A stretch of DNA of 64,000 bases from Polyangiaceae bacterium (GTDB taxonomy: Bacteria > Myxococcota_A > Polyangia > Polyangiales > Polyangiaceae), in the NCBI GenBank assembly GCA_020846005.1, contig JADLEQ010000048.1, forward strand, positions 113,248 through 177,247, given 5' to 3'. Both the position numbers and the translations under genes were made by a program. Positions 8,884 through 18,749 of this stretch are shown piece after piece (the first letter of the stretch is position 1; every line of letters starts with the position of its first letter). Below the pieces are notes generated by a model that saw only the letters and a list, made by a program, of their open reading frames with translations, searched no databases and was not told the origin of the DNA.

Positions 8884-10007
8884 GCCTCCTCGAAGAGTCC
8901 GACCTGCTCCACGCGCGAGTGCGGCGCTACCTGGCCGCCGCCGGCGCGGCGGAGCCCTTCGAGACGCTCGCCCTCGCCCTCGCGCGCTTCCAAGCGCGCT
9001 GGATCCCGGGCTTCGCTCGGCTCCTGGACGCGCGGAGCGGCTCGCTCGAGGAGCTGGCGAAGGTCCCGGGCGTCCCCACCGACGCGTTCCGCCTGACCCG
9101 CGTCGCGGTCCACCCTCCCGAGCTCGACGAGGCTCGCTTCGAGACCAGCGGGACGACGGGCGCGCGCGCCGGCGTACATGCGCTGCGCTCCACCGCGACG
9201 TACGCCGCGATCAGCACGTGGGGGGCGAGACGCGCGCTGCTCCCGCCGGGCGTCGCGCGCGCGGTCGTCGTCGGCCTGGCGCCCTGCCCCGGCCCCGCAG
9301 GACGCTCGTCGCTCGGCTGGATGATGCGGCGACTCGTCGAGGAGCTGGACGGCCGCGCGCTGCGAGTGGACGCGACCGGCGCCGCGTTCGACGCCGACGA
9401 CCCCGCGCGGTGGCTCGCGGGCGGCTCCGGCGTCGACGTGGCGGGGCTGGAGCGCGCGGCGCGCGTCGCGCGCGAACGCGCGGAGCCGCTCGTCGTGCTC
9501 GCGACCGCCTTCGCGCTCGTCCGACTCGTCGACGATCTCGACGGCCGCCGCGTCGAGCTCCCGCGGGGGAGCGTCGTGATGGAGACCGGCGGCTTCAAGG
9601 GGCGGAGCCGAGAGGTCGACCCGGTGGACCTGCGGAGCGCGGTCGAGCGCGCCCTCCGCCTCGCGCCCGGGCACGTCATCGGCGAGTATGGGATGACCGA
9701 GCTCACGAGCCAACTCTGGGAGGCGCCGCCCTGGTGCGCGAGCGACTCACCGCGCCTGCGGCGCTTCCGGCCCGTCCCGACGCTCCGGGTCGACCCGGTC
9801 GATCCCGTGACGCTGGCGCCTGTTCCCGAGGGGGAGCTCGGTATCGCGCGGATCACCGACCTCGGCAACGTCGACTCGGCGGTGGTCGTGCTCGCGCAGG
9901 ACCAGGTGCGCCGGGTCGGTGACGAGGTCGAGCTGCTCGGCCGCGCGCCCGGGGCGCCCGCTCGCGGCTGCTCGCTCGCGCTCGAGTCGCTGCTGGGGGG
10001 CGCGTGA
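8880..10007 (+). CDS. LuxE-like acyl-protein synthetase
   Basis: 375 aa, GTG at 8880. It is an adenylate-forming enzyme of the LuxE family, related to phenylacetate-CoA ligase: FETSGTTGARAG P-loop, GWMMRRLVEEL, METGGFKGRSRE and GEYGMTEL. A conserved C-terminal cysteine sits at residue 364 in ARGCSLALESLL; in characterised LuxE proteins a C-terminal cysteine accepts the acyl group. It would activate a fatty acid with ATP, hold it as an acyl thioester and pass it to the LuxC-like partner. It overlaps both neighbours by 4 bases. No luciferase genes are present, so light production is not implied. Confidence 0.9.
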   Translation: MSLLEESDLLHARVRRYLAAAGAAEPFETLALALARFQARWIPGFARLLDARSGSLEELAKVPGVPTDAFRLTRVAVHPPELDEARFETSGTTGARAGVHALRSTATYAAISTWGARRALLPPGVARAVVVGLAPCPGPAGRSSLGWMMRRLVEELDGRALRVDATGAAFDADDPARWLAGGSGVDVAGLERAARVARERAEPLVVLATAFALVRLVDDLDGRRVELPRGSVVMETGGFKGRSREVDPVDLRSAVERALRLAPGHVIGEYGMTELTSQLWEAPPWCASDSPRLRRFRPVPTLRVDPVDPVTLAPVPEGELGIARITDLGNVDSAVVVLAQDQVRRVGDEVELLGRAPGAPARGCSLALESLLGGA

Positions 10008-11128
10008 CGGGGCCTCGCGTCGAGGTCGCGGCCCGGTCCCCGGCCGCGTTCGACGAGCCGACCCGCGTCCGGCGCGCGCTCGCGATCCTCGCGGCGGCGG
10101 CGCGGATCGCGGATCCGGCGGACCCCCTCGGCCGCCGGGCCCGCGCCGAGCTCCCCCGGACGACCGGGCTCTCGCCGGAGGGCGTCGAGCTCGCGCTCCG
10201 CGAGCACCTCGAGGTCGGCCCGACGGACCGCGAGCTCGGCGCGCTCGCTCGACGGACGCCCGTCGTGGCCCGAACGCACCTCGTCCTCGCCTCGACCGTC
10301 TTCGTGGCGCCCGCGCGGGCGGTCGCCCTCGCGGTGCTGGAGGCGCCGCGGGTCGCGCTCCGCCCGTCCCGCCGTGAGCCCGCGTTCCCCGCGCTGCTCG
10401 TCGCCGCCGCCCCCGACCTCTGCGCGCTCGTCGATGAGATCGACGCAGCTCCCGGCGATCACGTGCACGTCTTCGGCGCGGACGAGGCGCAGCGCGCGCT
10501 CCGGCTCGCCCAGCCCCCCGGGGTGCGCTTCCACGCGCACGGGCCCGGGCTCGGCGTCGCCGTCGTCGAGGCGGAGCACTTCCCGGCGCGAGGTCGTGAC
10601 CACGCGCTCGGTCGCGTCGCCCGCGCGCTGGCGGCGGACGTGGTCCCGTTCGATCAGCGCGGCTGCCTGAGCCCGCGGATGGCGCTCTTCGTCGGCTGCG
10701 CCGCCGACGCCGAGCACTTCGCGCGCGCGCTCGCTCGCGCGCTCGCCGAGCTGGAGCAGCGGGTGCCGCGAGGCGAGCTCGCCCCGGCGGAGGCGGCAGA
10801 GGCCGCGCGGTTCCGCGACACGATGACCTACGCCGCGCAGCTCTGGCCGGCGGGGCGAGGGGCGGTGTCGCTCGCGACGGCGCGCGATCCTCTGCCGATC
10901 GTGCCGCCCGTCGGGCGGTACCTCCACGTCACGGTGTGCGGCGCCGGGCTCGAGCCGCTCGCGCCGCTCCGGCCGCTCGTGACCAGCGTGGGGGTCGCCG
11001 CCGGGCTCGAGCTCCGCGCCCGACTCGCGCGGGAGCTGCCGAGCGCGCGCGTCGTCCCTCTCGGCACCATGCAGCGGCCACCGCTCGACGGACACGTCGA
11101 TCGCCGCGTGCGCCCGGAGACGCTCTGA
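10004..11128 (+). CDS. LuxC-like acyl-CoA/acyl-protein reductase
   Basis: 374 aa, GTG at 10004 overlapping the LuxE-like stop. It is an aldehyde-dehydrogenase-fold protein of the LuxC family. The catalytic cysteine is residue 221 in FDQRGCLSPRMALFVG, matching the conserved (D)QxxCxSP segment of LuxC. An N-terminal helical region precedes an NAD(P)H-binding part around residues 100-200. LuxC reduces an enzyme-bound acyl thioester to the aldehyde with NADPH. With the LuxE-like and aminotransferase genes it makes a compact acid-to-aldehyde-to-amine module. A hairpin between it and the convergent gene (11130-11158) probably ends the operon. Confidence 0.88.
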   Translation: MTGPRVEVAARSPAAFDEPTRVRRALAILAAAARIADPADPLGRRARAELPRTTGLSPEGVELALREHLEVGPTDRELGALARRTPVVARTHLVLASTVFVAPARAVALAVLEAPRVALRPSRREPAFPALLVAAAPDLCALVDEIDAAPGDHVHVFGADEAQRALRLAQPPGVRFHAHGPGLGVAVVEAEHFPARGRDHALGRVARALAADVVPFDQRGCLSPRMALFVGCAADAEHFARALARALAELEQRVPRGELAPAEAAEAARFRDTMTYAAQLWPAGRGAVSLATARDPLPIVPPVGRYLHVTVCGAGLEPLAPLRPLVTSVGVAAGLELRARLARELPSARVVPLGTMQRPPLDGHVDRRVRPETL

Positions 11129-11129
11129 G

Positions 11130-11158
11130 CGCAGCGGAGCGCCGCGCGCGCCGCTGCG
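11130..11158. terminator. Hairpin between convergent genes
   Basis: CGCAGCGG (11130-11137) and CCGCTGCG (11151-11158) form an 8-bp perfect stem with a 13-base loop. It fills the whole 30-base gap between the LuxC-like gene and the convergent lipoprotein gene. There is no T tract, as is usual in such GC-rich genomes. Confidence 0.45.
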
Positions 11159-14100
11159 TCATCCGCAGACGTTGCCCGCGAGGCAGCGCTGGCCCGCGGT
11201 GCAGGTCGTCGACCCGCACACACACTGGCCGCTCGCGTTGCACGTCCCGGCGCCGCCGGCCGAGCAGTCCGCCGCCGCGTCGCAGCGGCACGCCGCGGAC
11301 TGACAGACGAAGCCGCTCGGGCAAGCGTGGCCACAGGCGCCGCAGTTCGCGGCGTCCGTGTTCGGGTCGCGACACCCCGCCGGGCTCTGGCAGCAGATCT
11401 GGCTGCCGCTGCACGCGGCCCCTCCGTTGCAGGTGCACTCGCTGAAGACGCCGTCCTTCTTGCAGCGCTCCCCCGCACGGCACTGCACCCCGGACCCGAT
11501 GGAGCACCGGCAGAAGCCGGTGCCGCTGTCACACGCCGCGACGGCGTCGGAGTCGTACTTGCACGCGCCGTCGTTGCCGTTGCAGCCGCACCGGTTGTCG
11601 GCGGCCGGGTTGTCGCCGCAGGTCAGGCTCTGCGAGCTGCACGAATTGGAGCACCCACCGCAGTTCGTGTCGTTCTCCCGGACGTCCAGCTCGCAGCCGT
11701 TGTCCGCCGTCGGCGCCGCAGGGCGCGTGCAGTTGGCGCGCCCCAGCACGCAGGTCGAGACGCAGAGCCCCGCCGAGCACTCCCGGCTCGCGACGTTCGA
11801 CGTGCTGCACGCCCGGTTGCAGCCGCCGCAGTGCGCGACGTCGGTGTCGACGTTGCGCTCACAGCCGTTCGCGGCCTGCCCGTCGCAGTCGGCGTACCCG
11901 CTGACGCAGCCGCACGTGCTCGAGGCGCACGCCTGGTTCGCGCCGCAGGGCGCCCCGCACCCGCCGCAGTGGGCTGCCGTGCCGGTCGTGTCGACCTCGC
12001 AGCCGTTCGACGGGTTGCCGTCACAGTCGCCCCAGCCGCCGTCGCACGAGAGCACGCAGTTCGTCCCCGAGCACGCCGCGGCGCCGTGGTGCGATCCACC
12101 CGGGATGCACACCTCGCCGCTCGACCCGCACTTGCAGACCCCGCTGACGCAGGCCGCGCCCGTCCCGCAGATGTTGCCGCAGCCTCCGCAGTTCAGGGGA
12201 TCGCTCGCGAGGTCCGCCTCGCAGCCGTCCACGCTGGCGCCGTTGCAGTCCGCGGCGCCCACGTTGCAGGTGTACTGGCAGTCGGTCCCCGAGCAGGACG
12301 CGAACGCGTAGCCCGCCCCCGACTCGGTGCAGTACTCGCCGGTGCCGCCGCAGCGGCAGGCGGAGTTCGCGCAGCTCGCCCCCCCGGCGCAGGCGACCCC
12401 GCACGCGCCGCAATTGGCTGCGTTCGTGGTCGTCGAGGTCTCGCAGCCGTTCGACGGGTTGCCGTCGCAGCTCGCATAGCCCGCGTTGCACCAGCAGGCG
12501 CTCGCGTCGCAGTAAGCCTGAGCGCCGCACGACGCGAAGCAAACGCCGCAGTGCAGCGCGTTGGTCGCCAGGTTCGCCTCGCAGCCGTTCGACCAGGCGC
12601 CGTCGCAATTGGCGAAGCCCGGGCTGCAGCCGCAGGCTCCGCCCGAGCACGACGCGCTCGCGCCACAGGGGCTCCCGCAGGCGCCGCAGTGCTGGCCGGA
12701 GGTCGCGAGGTTCGCCTCGCAGCCGTTGGTCGCGTTGCCGTCGCAGTCCCCATACCCGACATTGCACTGGCAGCTGCCCGTCGTGCACGTCTGGTTGGCG
12801 CCGCAGGGGCTGCCGCACGCCCCGCAGTGGGACTCGGAGGTGGCGAGGTTGGCCTCGCAGCCGTTGGCGGAGTTGCCGTCGCAGTTGCCGAACCCCGGGT
12901 CGCACTGGCACGCCCCGGCCACGCACGACCGGTTGGCGCCGCACGCGATCCCGCAGCCGCCACAGTGGGAGTCCGAGGTGGCGAGGTTGGCCTCGCAGCC
13001 GTTGGCGGAGTTGCCGTCGCAGTTGCCGAACCCCGTCCCGCACTGGCAGGCGCCGCCGCTGCAGATCTGATTGGCGCTGCAGGCCGCACCGCAGGCGTTG
13101 CAGTGCGAGGCGCTGGTCTGCAGGTTCGCCTCACAGCCGTTGGCGGCGTTCCCGTCGCAGTCGCCGAAGCCGGGCGAGCACGCGCAGGAGCCGCCCCCGC
13201 ACTGCTCGTTGGCCTGACAGGGGCTCCCACAGCCCCCACAGTGGGCGCTGCTCGTCTGCAGGTTCGCCTCGCAGCCATTGGCGGAGCTGCCGTCGCAGCT
13301 CGCGTACCCGGAGGTGCACTGGCACGTGCCGCTCGCGCAGGACGCGTTGGCGCCGCAAGCGTTGCCGCACGCTCCGCAGTGACCGGAGCTCGTCTGGAGG
13401 TTGGTCTCGCAGCCGTTGCCGGCGAGGCCGTCACAGTCGGCGAGCCCCCCGCCGCACTGACACGACGCGCCCGTGCAGGTCGAGCCGCCGCCGCACGTCA
13501 CCCCGCACCCGCCGCAGTTGGAGGGATCGGAGGTCACCGGCGTCTCGCAGCCGTTCGCGACGTTGCCGTCGCAGCTCGCGAACCCGGTGGAGCAAATGCA
13601 GCTGCCCGCGGCGCAGGTCTGGTTCGCCGCGCAGGGGACGCCGCACGCCCCGCAGTGGGCCTCGCTCGTGAGGAGGTCGATCTCGCAGCCGTCCGCCATC
13701 GAGACGTTGCAGTTGCCCGTCCCCACCGCGCAGCTGCACGCGCTCCCAGCGCACGTGCCGTTGGCGCCGCAGCTCACCCCGCAGCCTCCGCAGTGGAGCG
13801 GATCGGTCGTGGTCTGCTGCTCGCAGCCGTTGGAGGCGAGACCATCGCAATTGGCGAAGCCGGTCGCGCACTGGCACGAGCCGCCGCTGCACACCTGGTT
13901 CGCCGCGCACGCCACGCCGCACCCGCCGCAGTGCGTCGCGCTCGAGAGCACGTTCGTCTCGCACCCATCGGCGGTGCTGCCATTGCAGTCCCCGCGCCCG
14001 GCGTCGCAGACGCACGCGCCGGAGCTGCAGCTCGAGCTCGCACCGCAGGTGACCGAGCAGCTCCCGCAGGTCGCGCTCGACGACAGGGTCGCCTCGCACC

Positions 14101-15901
14101 CGGTGGCCCAGCTCCCGTCGCAGTTGGCCCGCCCCGAGCTGCACTGGCAGGCGCCGGCGTCGCACGACGCGGCGGCCCCGCACGAGTTGCCGCACGCGCC
14201 GCAGTTCGCCGCGTCCGTCGCCAACTCGGCCTCGCAGCCGTTGGCGGCGCTGCCGTCGCAGCTGCGGAAGCCGGGCAGGCACTGGCACGCGCCGGAGGTG
14301 CACGTGGTGTTGGCGCCGCAGACGGTGCCGCACGTGCCGCAGTTCGCCGCGTCCGTCGCCAGCGCCGACTCGCAGCCGTTGGCGGCGCTGCCATCGCAGC
14401 TCGCGTACCCGGTGTCACACTGGCACGAGCCCGAGAGGCAGCTCGTGTTCGACGAGCACGCCCCGCCGCACGAGCCGCAGTGCTGGTCGCTGGTAGCGAG
14501 CTGCGCCTCGCAGCCGTCGGCGGTCGATCCGTTGCATTCCGCGTAGCCCGCCGCGCACTCGCACTGGCCGGCCGAACAGACCTGGTTCGCCCCGCAGACG
14601 TTGCCGCAGGCCCCGCAGCTCGTCGTGCCGGTGAGGCTCGTCTCGCAGCCGTCGTCCACGTCGCCGGCCTGCGGCCCGTTGCAGTCGGCGAAGCCGGGCG
14701 TGCAGACGTACGTACACGCGCCCGCGACGCAGCTTCGCGCCGAGTTGTTGATCGCCGAGCACGTCCCGCCGCAAACGCCGCAATTCACCGTGCTGGTCCC
14801 CGTGGCGACCTCGCAGCCGTTGGCGTCGTTCGAGTCGCAGTCCGTGAAGCCAGGGTCGCACGAGCCGATGAGGCAGGCGTCGTTGACGCAGGCGGCGGTC
14901 GCGTTCGCGAGCGAGCAGGCGTTCCCGCAGAACCGGCAGTCGGAGCTGGTCCCGAGCGGGGTCTCGCAGCCGTTGAGCGGGTCGCCGTCGCACTCGCCGA
15001 ACCCGGTCGGGCAGGTCGTCTCCACGCACGCGCCCGCCGTGCAGACCCAGTTCCCGACGAGCACGGTGCAGTCGGTCGTGCAGTCGCCGCAGCTGGTCGG
15101 ATCGGCGGTCACGTCGCGCTCGCACCCGTCGAGCACGTTGCCGTTGCAGTTCCGGAAGCCCGGGCTGCAGGTGCCCACCGCGCACGCGCCACCGACGCAA
15201 GCGGCCGCGGCGTTCGGCACGACGCAGATCTCGCCGCAGTCGCCGCAGTTCGAAGGGTCGTTCGCCGTGTCGACCTCGCACCCCGTCGCCTCGTCGGCGT
15301 CGCAGTTGGCGAACCCGGTCGAGCACGCGAGGATCGTGCACGCTCCCGCCACCGAGCAGGTCGCGCTCGCGTGGGCGAACGAGCAGGGGCTGCAGTCCAC
15401 GCCCGCGCAGCCGAAGGCCGCGCTCGACGCGGACACGCAGCTCCCACAGTCCTTCGATCCCGGCGGGCAGCCAGTGCCGCCATCCCCGCTGCCGCCCCCG
15501 CTCCCCGCCAGCCCGCCCGATCCGGCGATGCCCCCCGCGCCGGAGCTCCCGGACGCGCCCGAGGTCCCTCCCCCGCCGCCCGGGGCGTCCGCCGACGCGT
15601 CGCCGCCGGTGCCGCCCCCGCCCGTCCCGCCCCCGCCGCCCCCGCCCGTCCCGCCGGTGACTCCGCCCCCCGCGCCGGAGGTGCCTCCGTCGCCGCCGGC
15701 GCCGCCGATCGCGCCGCCATCCCCCGCGCCGCCGCCGGAGGCGGCGTCCGGCGACCCGCCGGGCGCGCCGCTGCGCACCTCGAACGCGTCGAAATCGTTC
15801 GTGCACCCGAGTGGCGCCGCCGCCACCACCAGCGCGCCGGCGACCGTCCGTGCCGCGGCGCGGGCGAGCAACCGAACGGGGATGGGCCAGCCCGTGCGCA
15901 C
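11159..15901 (-). CDS. Giant cysteine-repeat surface lipoprotein, about 25 repeats
   Basis: 1580 aa, GTG at 15901, with TACGAT exactly 6 bases upstream. A signal peptide ends in a lipobox (AAPLGC at about residues 28-33), so it is predicted to be lipidated. A Gly/Ser-rich stalk runs to about residue 145. About 25 imperfect repeats of roughly 46-50 residues follow, each with the core DGCE/NGCE, then HCGxCGxxC, then C-x-CxxGxC. The spacing suggests small disulfide-bonded modules or metal sites. Such repeats are common in Polyangiales secreted proteins and are sometimes mislabelled in databases as tryptophan synthase. Function is unknown; a cell-surface or matrix role is an inference. Confidence 0.85.
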   Translation of the reverse strand: MRTGWPIPVRLLARAAARTVAGALVVAAAPLGCTNDFDAFEVRSGAPGGSPDAASGGGAGDGGAIGGAGGDGGTSGAGGGVTGGTGGGGGGGTGGGGTGGDASADAPGGGGGTSGASGSSGAGGIAGSGGLAGSGGGSGDGGTGCPPGSKDCGSCVSASSAAFGCAGVDCSPCSFAHASATCSVAGACTILACSTGFANCDADEATGCEVDTANDPSNCGDCGEICVVPNAAAACVGGACAVGTCSPGFRNCNGNVLDGCERDVTADPTSCGDCTTDCTVLVGNWVCTAGACVETTCPTGFGECDGDPLNGCETPLGTSSDCRFCGNACSLANATAACVNDACLIGSCDPGFTDCDSNDANGCEVATGTSTVNCGVCGGTCSAINNSARSCVAGACTYVCTPGFADCNGPQAGDVDDGCETSLTGTTSCGACGNVCGANQVCSAGQCECAAGYAECNGSTADGCEAQLATSDQHCGSCGGACSSNTSCLSGSCQCDTGYASCDGSAANGCESALATDAANCGTCGTVCGANTTCTSGACQCLPGFRSCDGSAANGCEAELATDAANCGACGNSCGAAASCDAGACQCSSGRANCDGSWATGCEATLSSSATCGSCSVTCGASSSCSSGACVCDAGRGDCNGSTADGCETNVLSSATHCGGCGVACAANQVCSGGSCQCATGFANCDGLASNGCEQQTTTDPLHCGGCGVSCGANGTCAGSACSCAVGTGNCNVSMADGCEIDLLTSEAHCGACGVPCAANQTCAAGSCICSTGFASCDGNVANGCETPVTSDPSNCGGCGVTCGGGSTCTGASCQCGGGLADCDGLAGNGCETNLQTSSGHCGACGNACGANASCASGTCQCTSGYASCDGSSANGCEANLQTSSAHCGGCGSPCQANEQCGGGSCACSPGFGDCDGNAANGCEANLQTSASHCNACGAACSANQICSGGACQCGTGFGNCDGNSANGCEANLATSDSHCGGCGIACGANRSCVAGACQCDPGFGNCDGNSANGCEANLATSESHCGACGSPCGANQTCTTGSCQCNVGYGDCDGNATNGCEANLATSGQHCGACGSPCGASASCSGGACGCSPGFANCDGAWSNGCEANLATNALHCGVCFASCGAQAYCDASACWCNAGYASCDGNPSNGCETSTTTNAANCGACGVACAGGASCANSACRCGGTGEYCTESGAGYAFASCSGTDCQYTCNVGAADCNGASVDGCEADLASDPLNCGGCGNICGTGAACVSGVCKCGSSGEVCIPGGSHHGAAACSGTNCVLSCDGGWGDCDGNPSNGCEVDTTGTAAHCGGCGAPCGANQACASSTCGCVSGYADCDGQAANGCERNVDTDVAHCGGCNRACSTSNVASRECSAGLCVSTCVLGRANCTRPAAPTADNGCELDVRENDTNCGGCSNSCSSQSLTCGDNPAADNRCGCNGNDGACKYDSDAVAACDSGTGFCRCSIGSGVQCRAGERCKKDGVFSECTCNGGAACSGSQICCQSPAGCRDPNTDAANCGACGHACPSGFVCQSAACRCDAAADCSAGGAGTCNASGQCVCGSTTCTAGQRCLAGNVCG
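11800..15400 (-). repeat. Coding tandem repeats of about 138 bp
   Basis: Repeat units inside the cysteine-rich lipoprotein gene. Most have diverged at DNA level, but adjacent units stay near-identical: the 60 bases at 12838-12897 recur without change at 12976-13035, an offset of exactly 138 bp (46 codons). In-frame periodicity shows protein-level selection and recent duplication. Confidence 0.8.
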
Positions 15902-15998
15902 GCGCTCATCGTAGCAGACCTCGGCGCCCGGTCGCGATGTGTGCCCATGTGGGGGCCGTCACCTCGCCGCGCGGGGCGCCGGCGCCCGCGCGGCACGC

Positions 15999-16004
15999 TA
16001 TGCT
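15999..16004 (+). promoter_or_regulatory. TATGCT -10-like box close to a start codon
   Basis: TATGCT ends 10 bases before ATG 16015 and would place transcription start at about 16011. It overlaps the alternative ATG at 16000, which argues for 16015 as the translation start. No clear -35 is seen. Confidence 0.3.
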
Positions 16005-16014
16005 CGGCCGCCGA

Positions 16015-17837
16015 ATGGGCCGCCTCCACGACCTCGCCGACACCGTACTTTCCTGGCCCCGGGGGCTGGCCGATCCGGCGCTCCGCGGCGTGATCACCGC
16101 GGAGGCGTCGCTCGTGCCCCCGGCCGTGGCCAAGGCGCTCCCCTGGCTCCTTCGCGCGCGGGTGGACGGCGACGTGAGCGTCCTCCGGCTCGCGCTGGAG
16201 AACGCGCGGCGCGACCCCGCGGGGCTCGCTTTCGAGATGCACGACCGCCGCCTCACCTGGCGCGACGTGGACGACCGCACGTCTCGCGTGGCCCACGTCC
16301 TCGCTGCCCGCGGCGTGCGCCGGGGCGATGTCGTCGCGCTGGTGGGCCACAACTCTCCCGAGTATCTGGCGTGGCTGCTCGGGATCTCGCGGGTGGGCGC
16401 GGTGGCAGCGCTGGTGAACCACCACCTCGAGGGAGGCCCGCTCTCGCACGCCGTGCGGAGCAGCGGGGCCCGCGTGGCGCTGGTCGAGGCGGGGCTCGCG
16501 CCGGCGCTCCGCGCGCGCGACGATCTCCGCGAGCAGCTCCATCACCTCGTGTCCTACGGGGACGGCGAGCTCGAGGCGCTGGTCGACCACGCGCCCGCCG
16601 CGGCGTTTCCTCGCGTGATCGTGCCGGCCGGCGACGACTACGTCTACATTTACACCTCGGGCACGACCGGTATGCCCAAGCCCTGCCGCGTGAGCCACGC
16701 CCGCGCCGTGCTGGCCGGCGTCGCGGCGGGGAACCTCCTCTTCGGCTACCAGCCTGGGGACAAGCTCTACTCCGTCCTCCCGCTCTACCACTCCAGCGCG
16801 ATGCTCATCGGCGTCGGCTCGTGCGTGGCGACGCGCACTCCGATGGCGCTCCGCGAGTCGTTCAGCGCGTCACACTTCTGGTCGGACGTTCGCCGATACG
16901 GCGCGACCTGCATGCTCTACATCGGCGAGCTCTGCCGCTACCTGCTGAACACGCCGCCGAGCGAGGAGGAGCGCGACCGGCGGATCCGGCTCGCGCTCGG
17001 CAACGGCCTGCGAGGCGACGTGTGGCGGCCGTTCGTCGAGCGGTTCGGGGTGCGCACCGTGCGGGAGTTCTACGGCGCGACGGAGGCGCCTGCGGCCATC
17101 TTCAACCTGCACGACCGGGTCGGCAGCGTAGGGCGGGTTCCGCTCCGTCGGTTGTCCAAGCTCCGCGTCGTGCGGTACGACGTGGATCGTGACGAGCTCG
17201 TGCGCGACGCCCGCGGGTGGTGCGTCCCGTGCGGGCCCAACGAGCCCGGTCAGCTGATCGTCCGGCTCGAGGATCGCCCCGCCAACCGGTTCGCCGAGTT
17301 CAAGGGGTACACCGACCCCGAGGCGACGCGCCGCAAGATCCTGAGCGGCGCGTTCGAGCCCGGCGATCGCTGGTTCCTGTCCGGCGATCTGATGCGCTTC
17401 GACGACGAGGGGTTCTTCTACTTCGTCGACCGCATCGGGGACACGTACCGCTGGAAGGGCGAGAACGTCTCGACGGCAGAGGTCGCCGAGATCGTCGGCG
17501 CCGCGCCGGGCGTGCGCGAAGCGACCGTCACCGGGATCGCCGTGCCCGGCATGGAGGGCCAGTGTGGGCTCGCCGCCGTCGTCGTCGAGGGTGAGCTCGA
17601 CCTCGCCGCGTTCCGCGCCACCGTGGAGGACCTGCCCAGCTACGCTCAGCCTCGGTTCGTGCGGATCCTGCGCCGGCTCGACACGACCGGGACGTTCAAG
17701 ATCCAGAAGATGCACCTGAAGCGAGACGGCGTGGATCCGACGCGACTGAGCGATCCGCTCTTCGTGCGTACGGAGGAGGGGTACGTACCGCTCGACGCCG
17801 AGGCGTGGCGGCGAGTCGTGGGCGGCGAGATCCGTCT

Positions 17838-17841
<4 letters not shown>
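16015..17841 (+). CDS. Long/very-long-chain fatty acyl-CoA synthetase (FATP-like)
   Basis: 608 aa from ATG 16015; ATG 16000 in frame is an alternative. It is an adenylate-forming ligase with the AMP-binding loop YIYTSGTTGMPKP, a linker YHSSAMLIG, EFYGATEAP, the SGDLMRFDDEGFFYFVDRIGD motif and the C-terminal TFKIQKMHLK segment containing the catalytic lysine region. The overall plan and the CEFG-less N-terminus match the fatty acid transport protein/very-long-chain acyl-CoA synthetase group rather than E. coli FadD. It activates fatty acids with ATP and CoA, probably at the membrane. Its stop overlaps the next start, so a small lipoprotein is co-translated. Chain-length preference is unknown. 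Confidence 0.9.
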
Positions 17842-18728
<887 letters not shown>

Positions 18729-18749
18729 GCGCTCGCGGCGCCTCCGGCG

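Noticed and set aside
8880..11128. Possible bioluminescence operon because of LuxE- and LuxC-like genes
   Set aside because: No luxA, luxB or luxD lies in or near the operon; the adjacent enzyme is an aminotransferase.
11800..15400. Regular repeats that could suggest a CRISPR array
   Set aside because: The period (about 138 bp) is too long, the repeats are imperfect and in frame, and they encode cysteine modules. No cas genes are present.
11327..16093. A 1588-codon open frame on the plus strand opposite the cysteine-repeat lipoprotein gene
   Set aside because: It is the GC-skew shadow of the minus-strand gene: Ala/Arg/Val-rich, repetitive only because the real gene is, and without recognisable domains.
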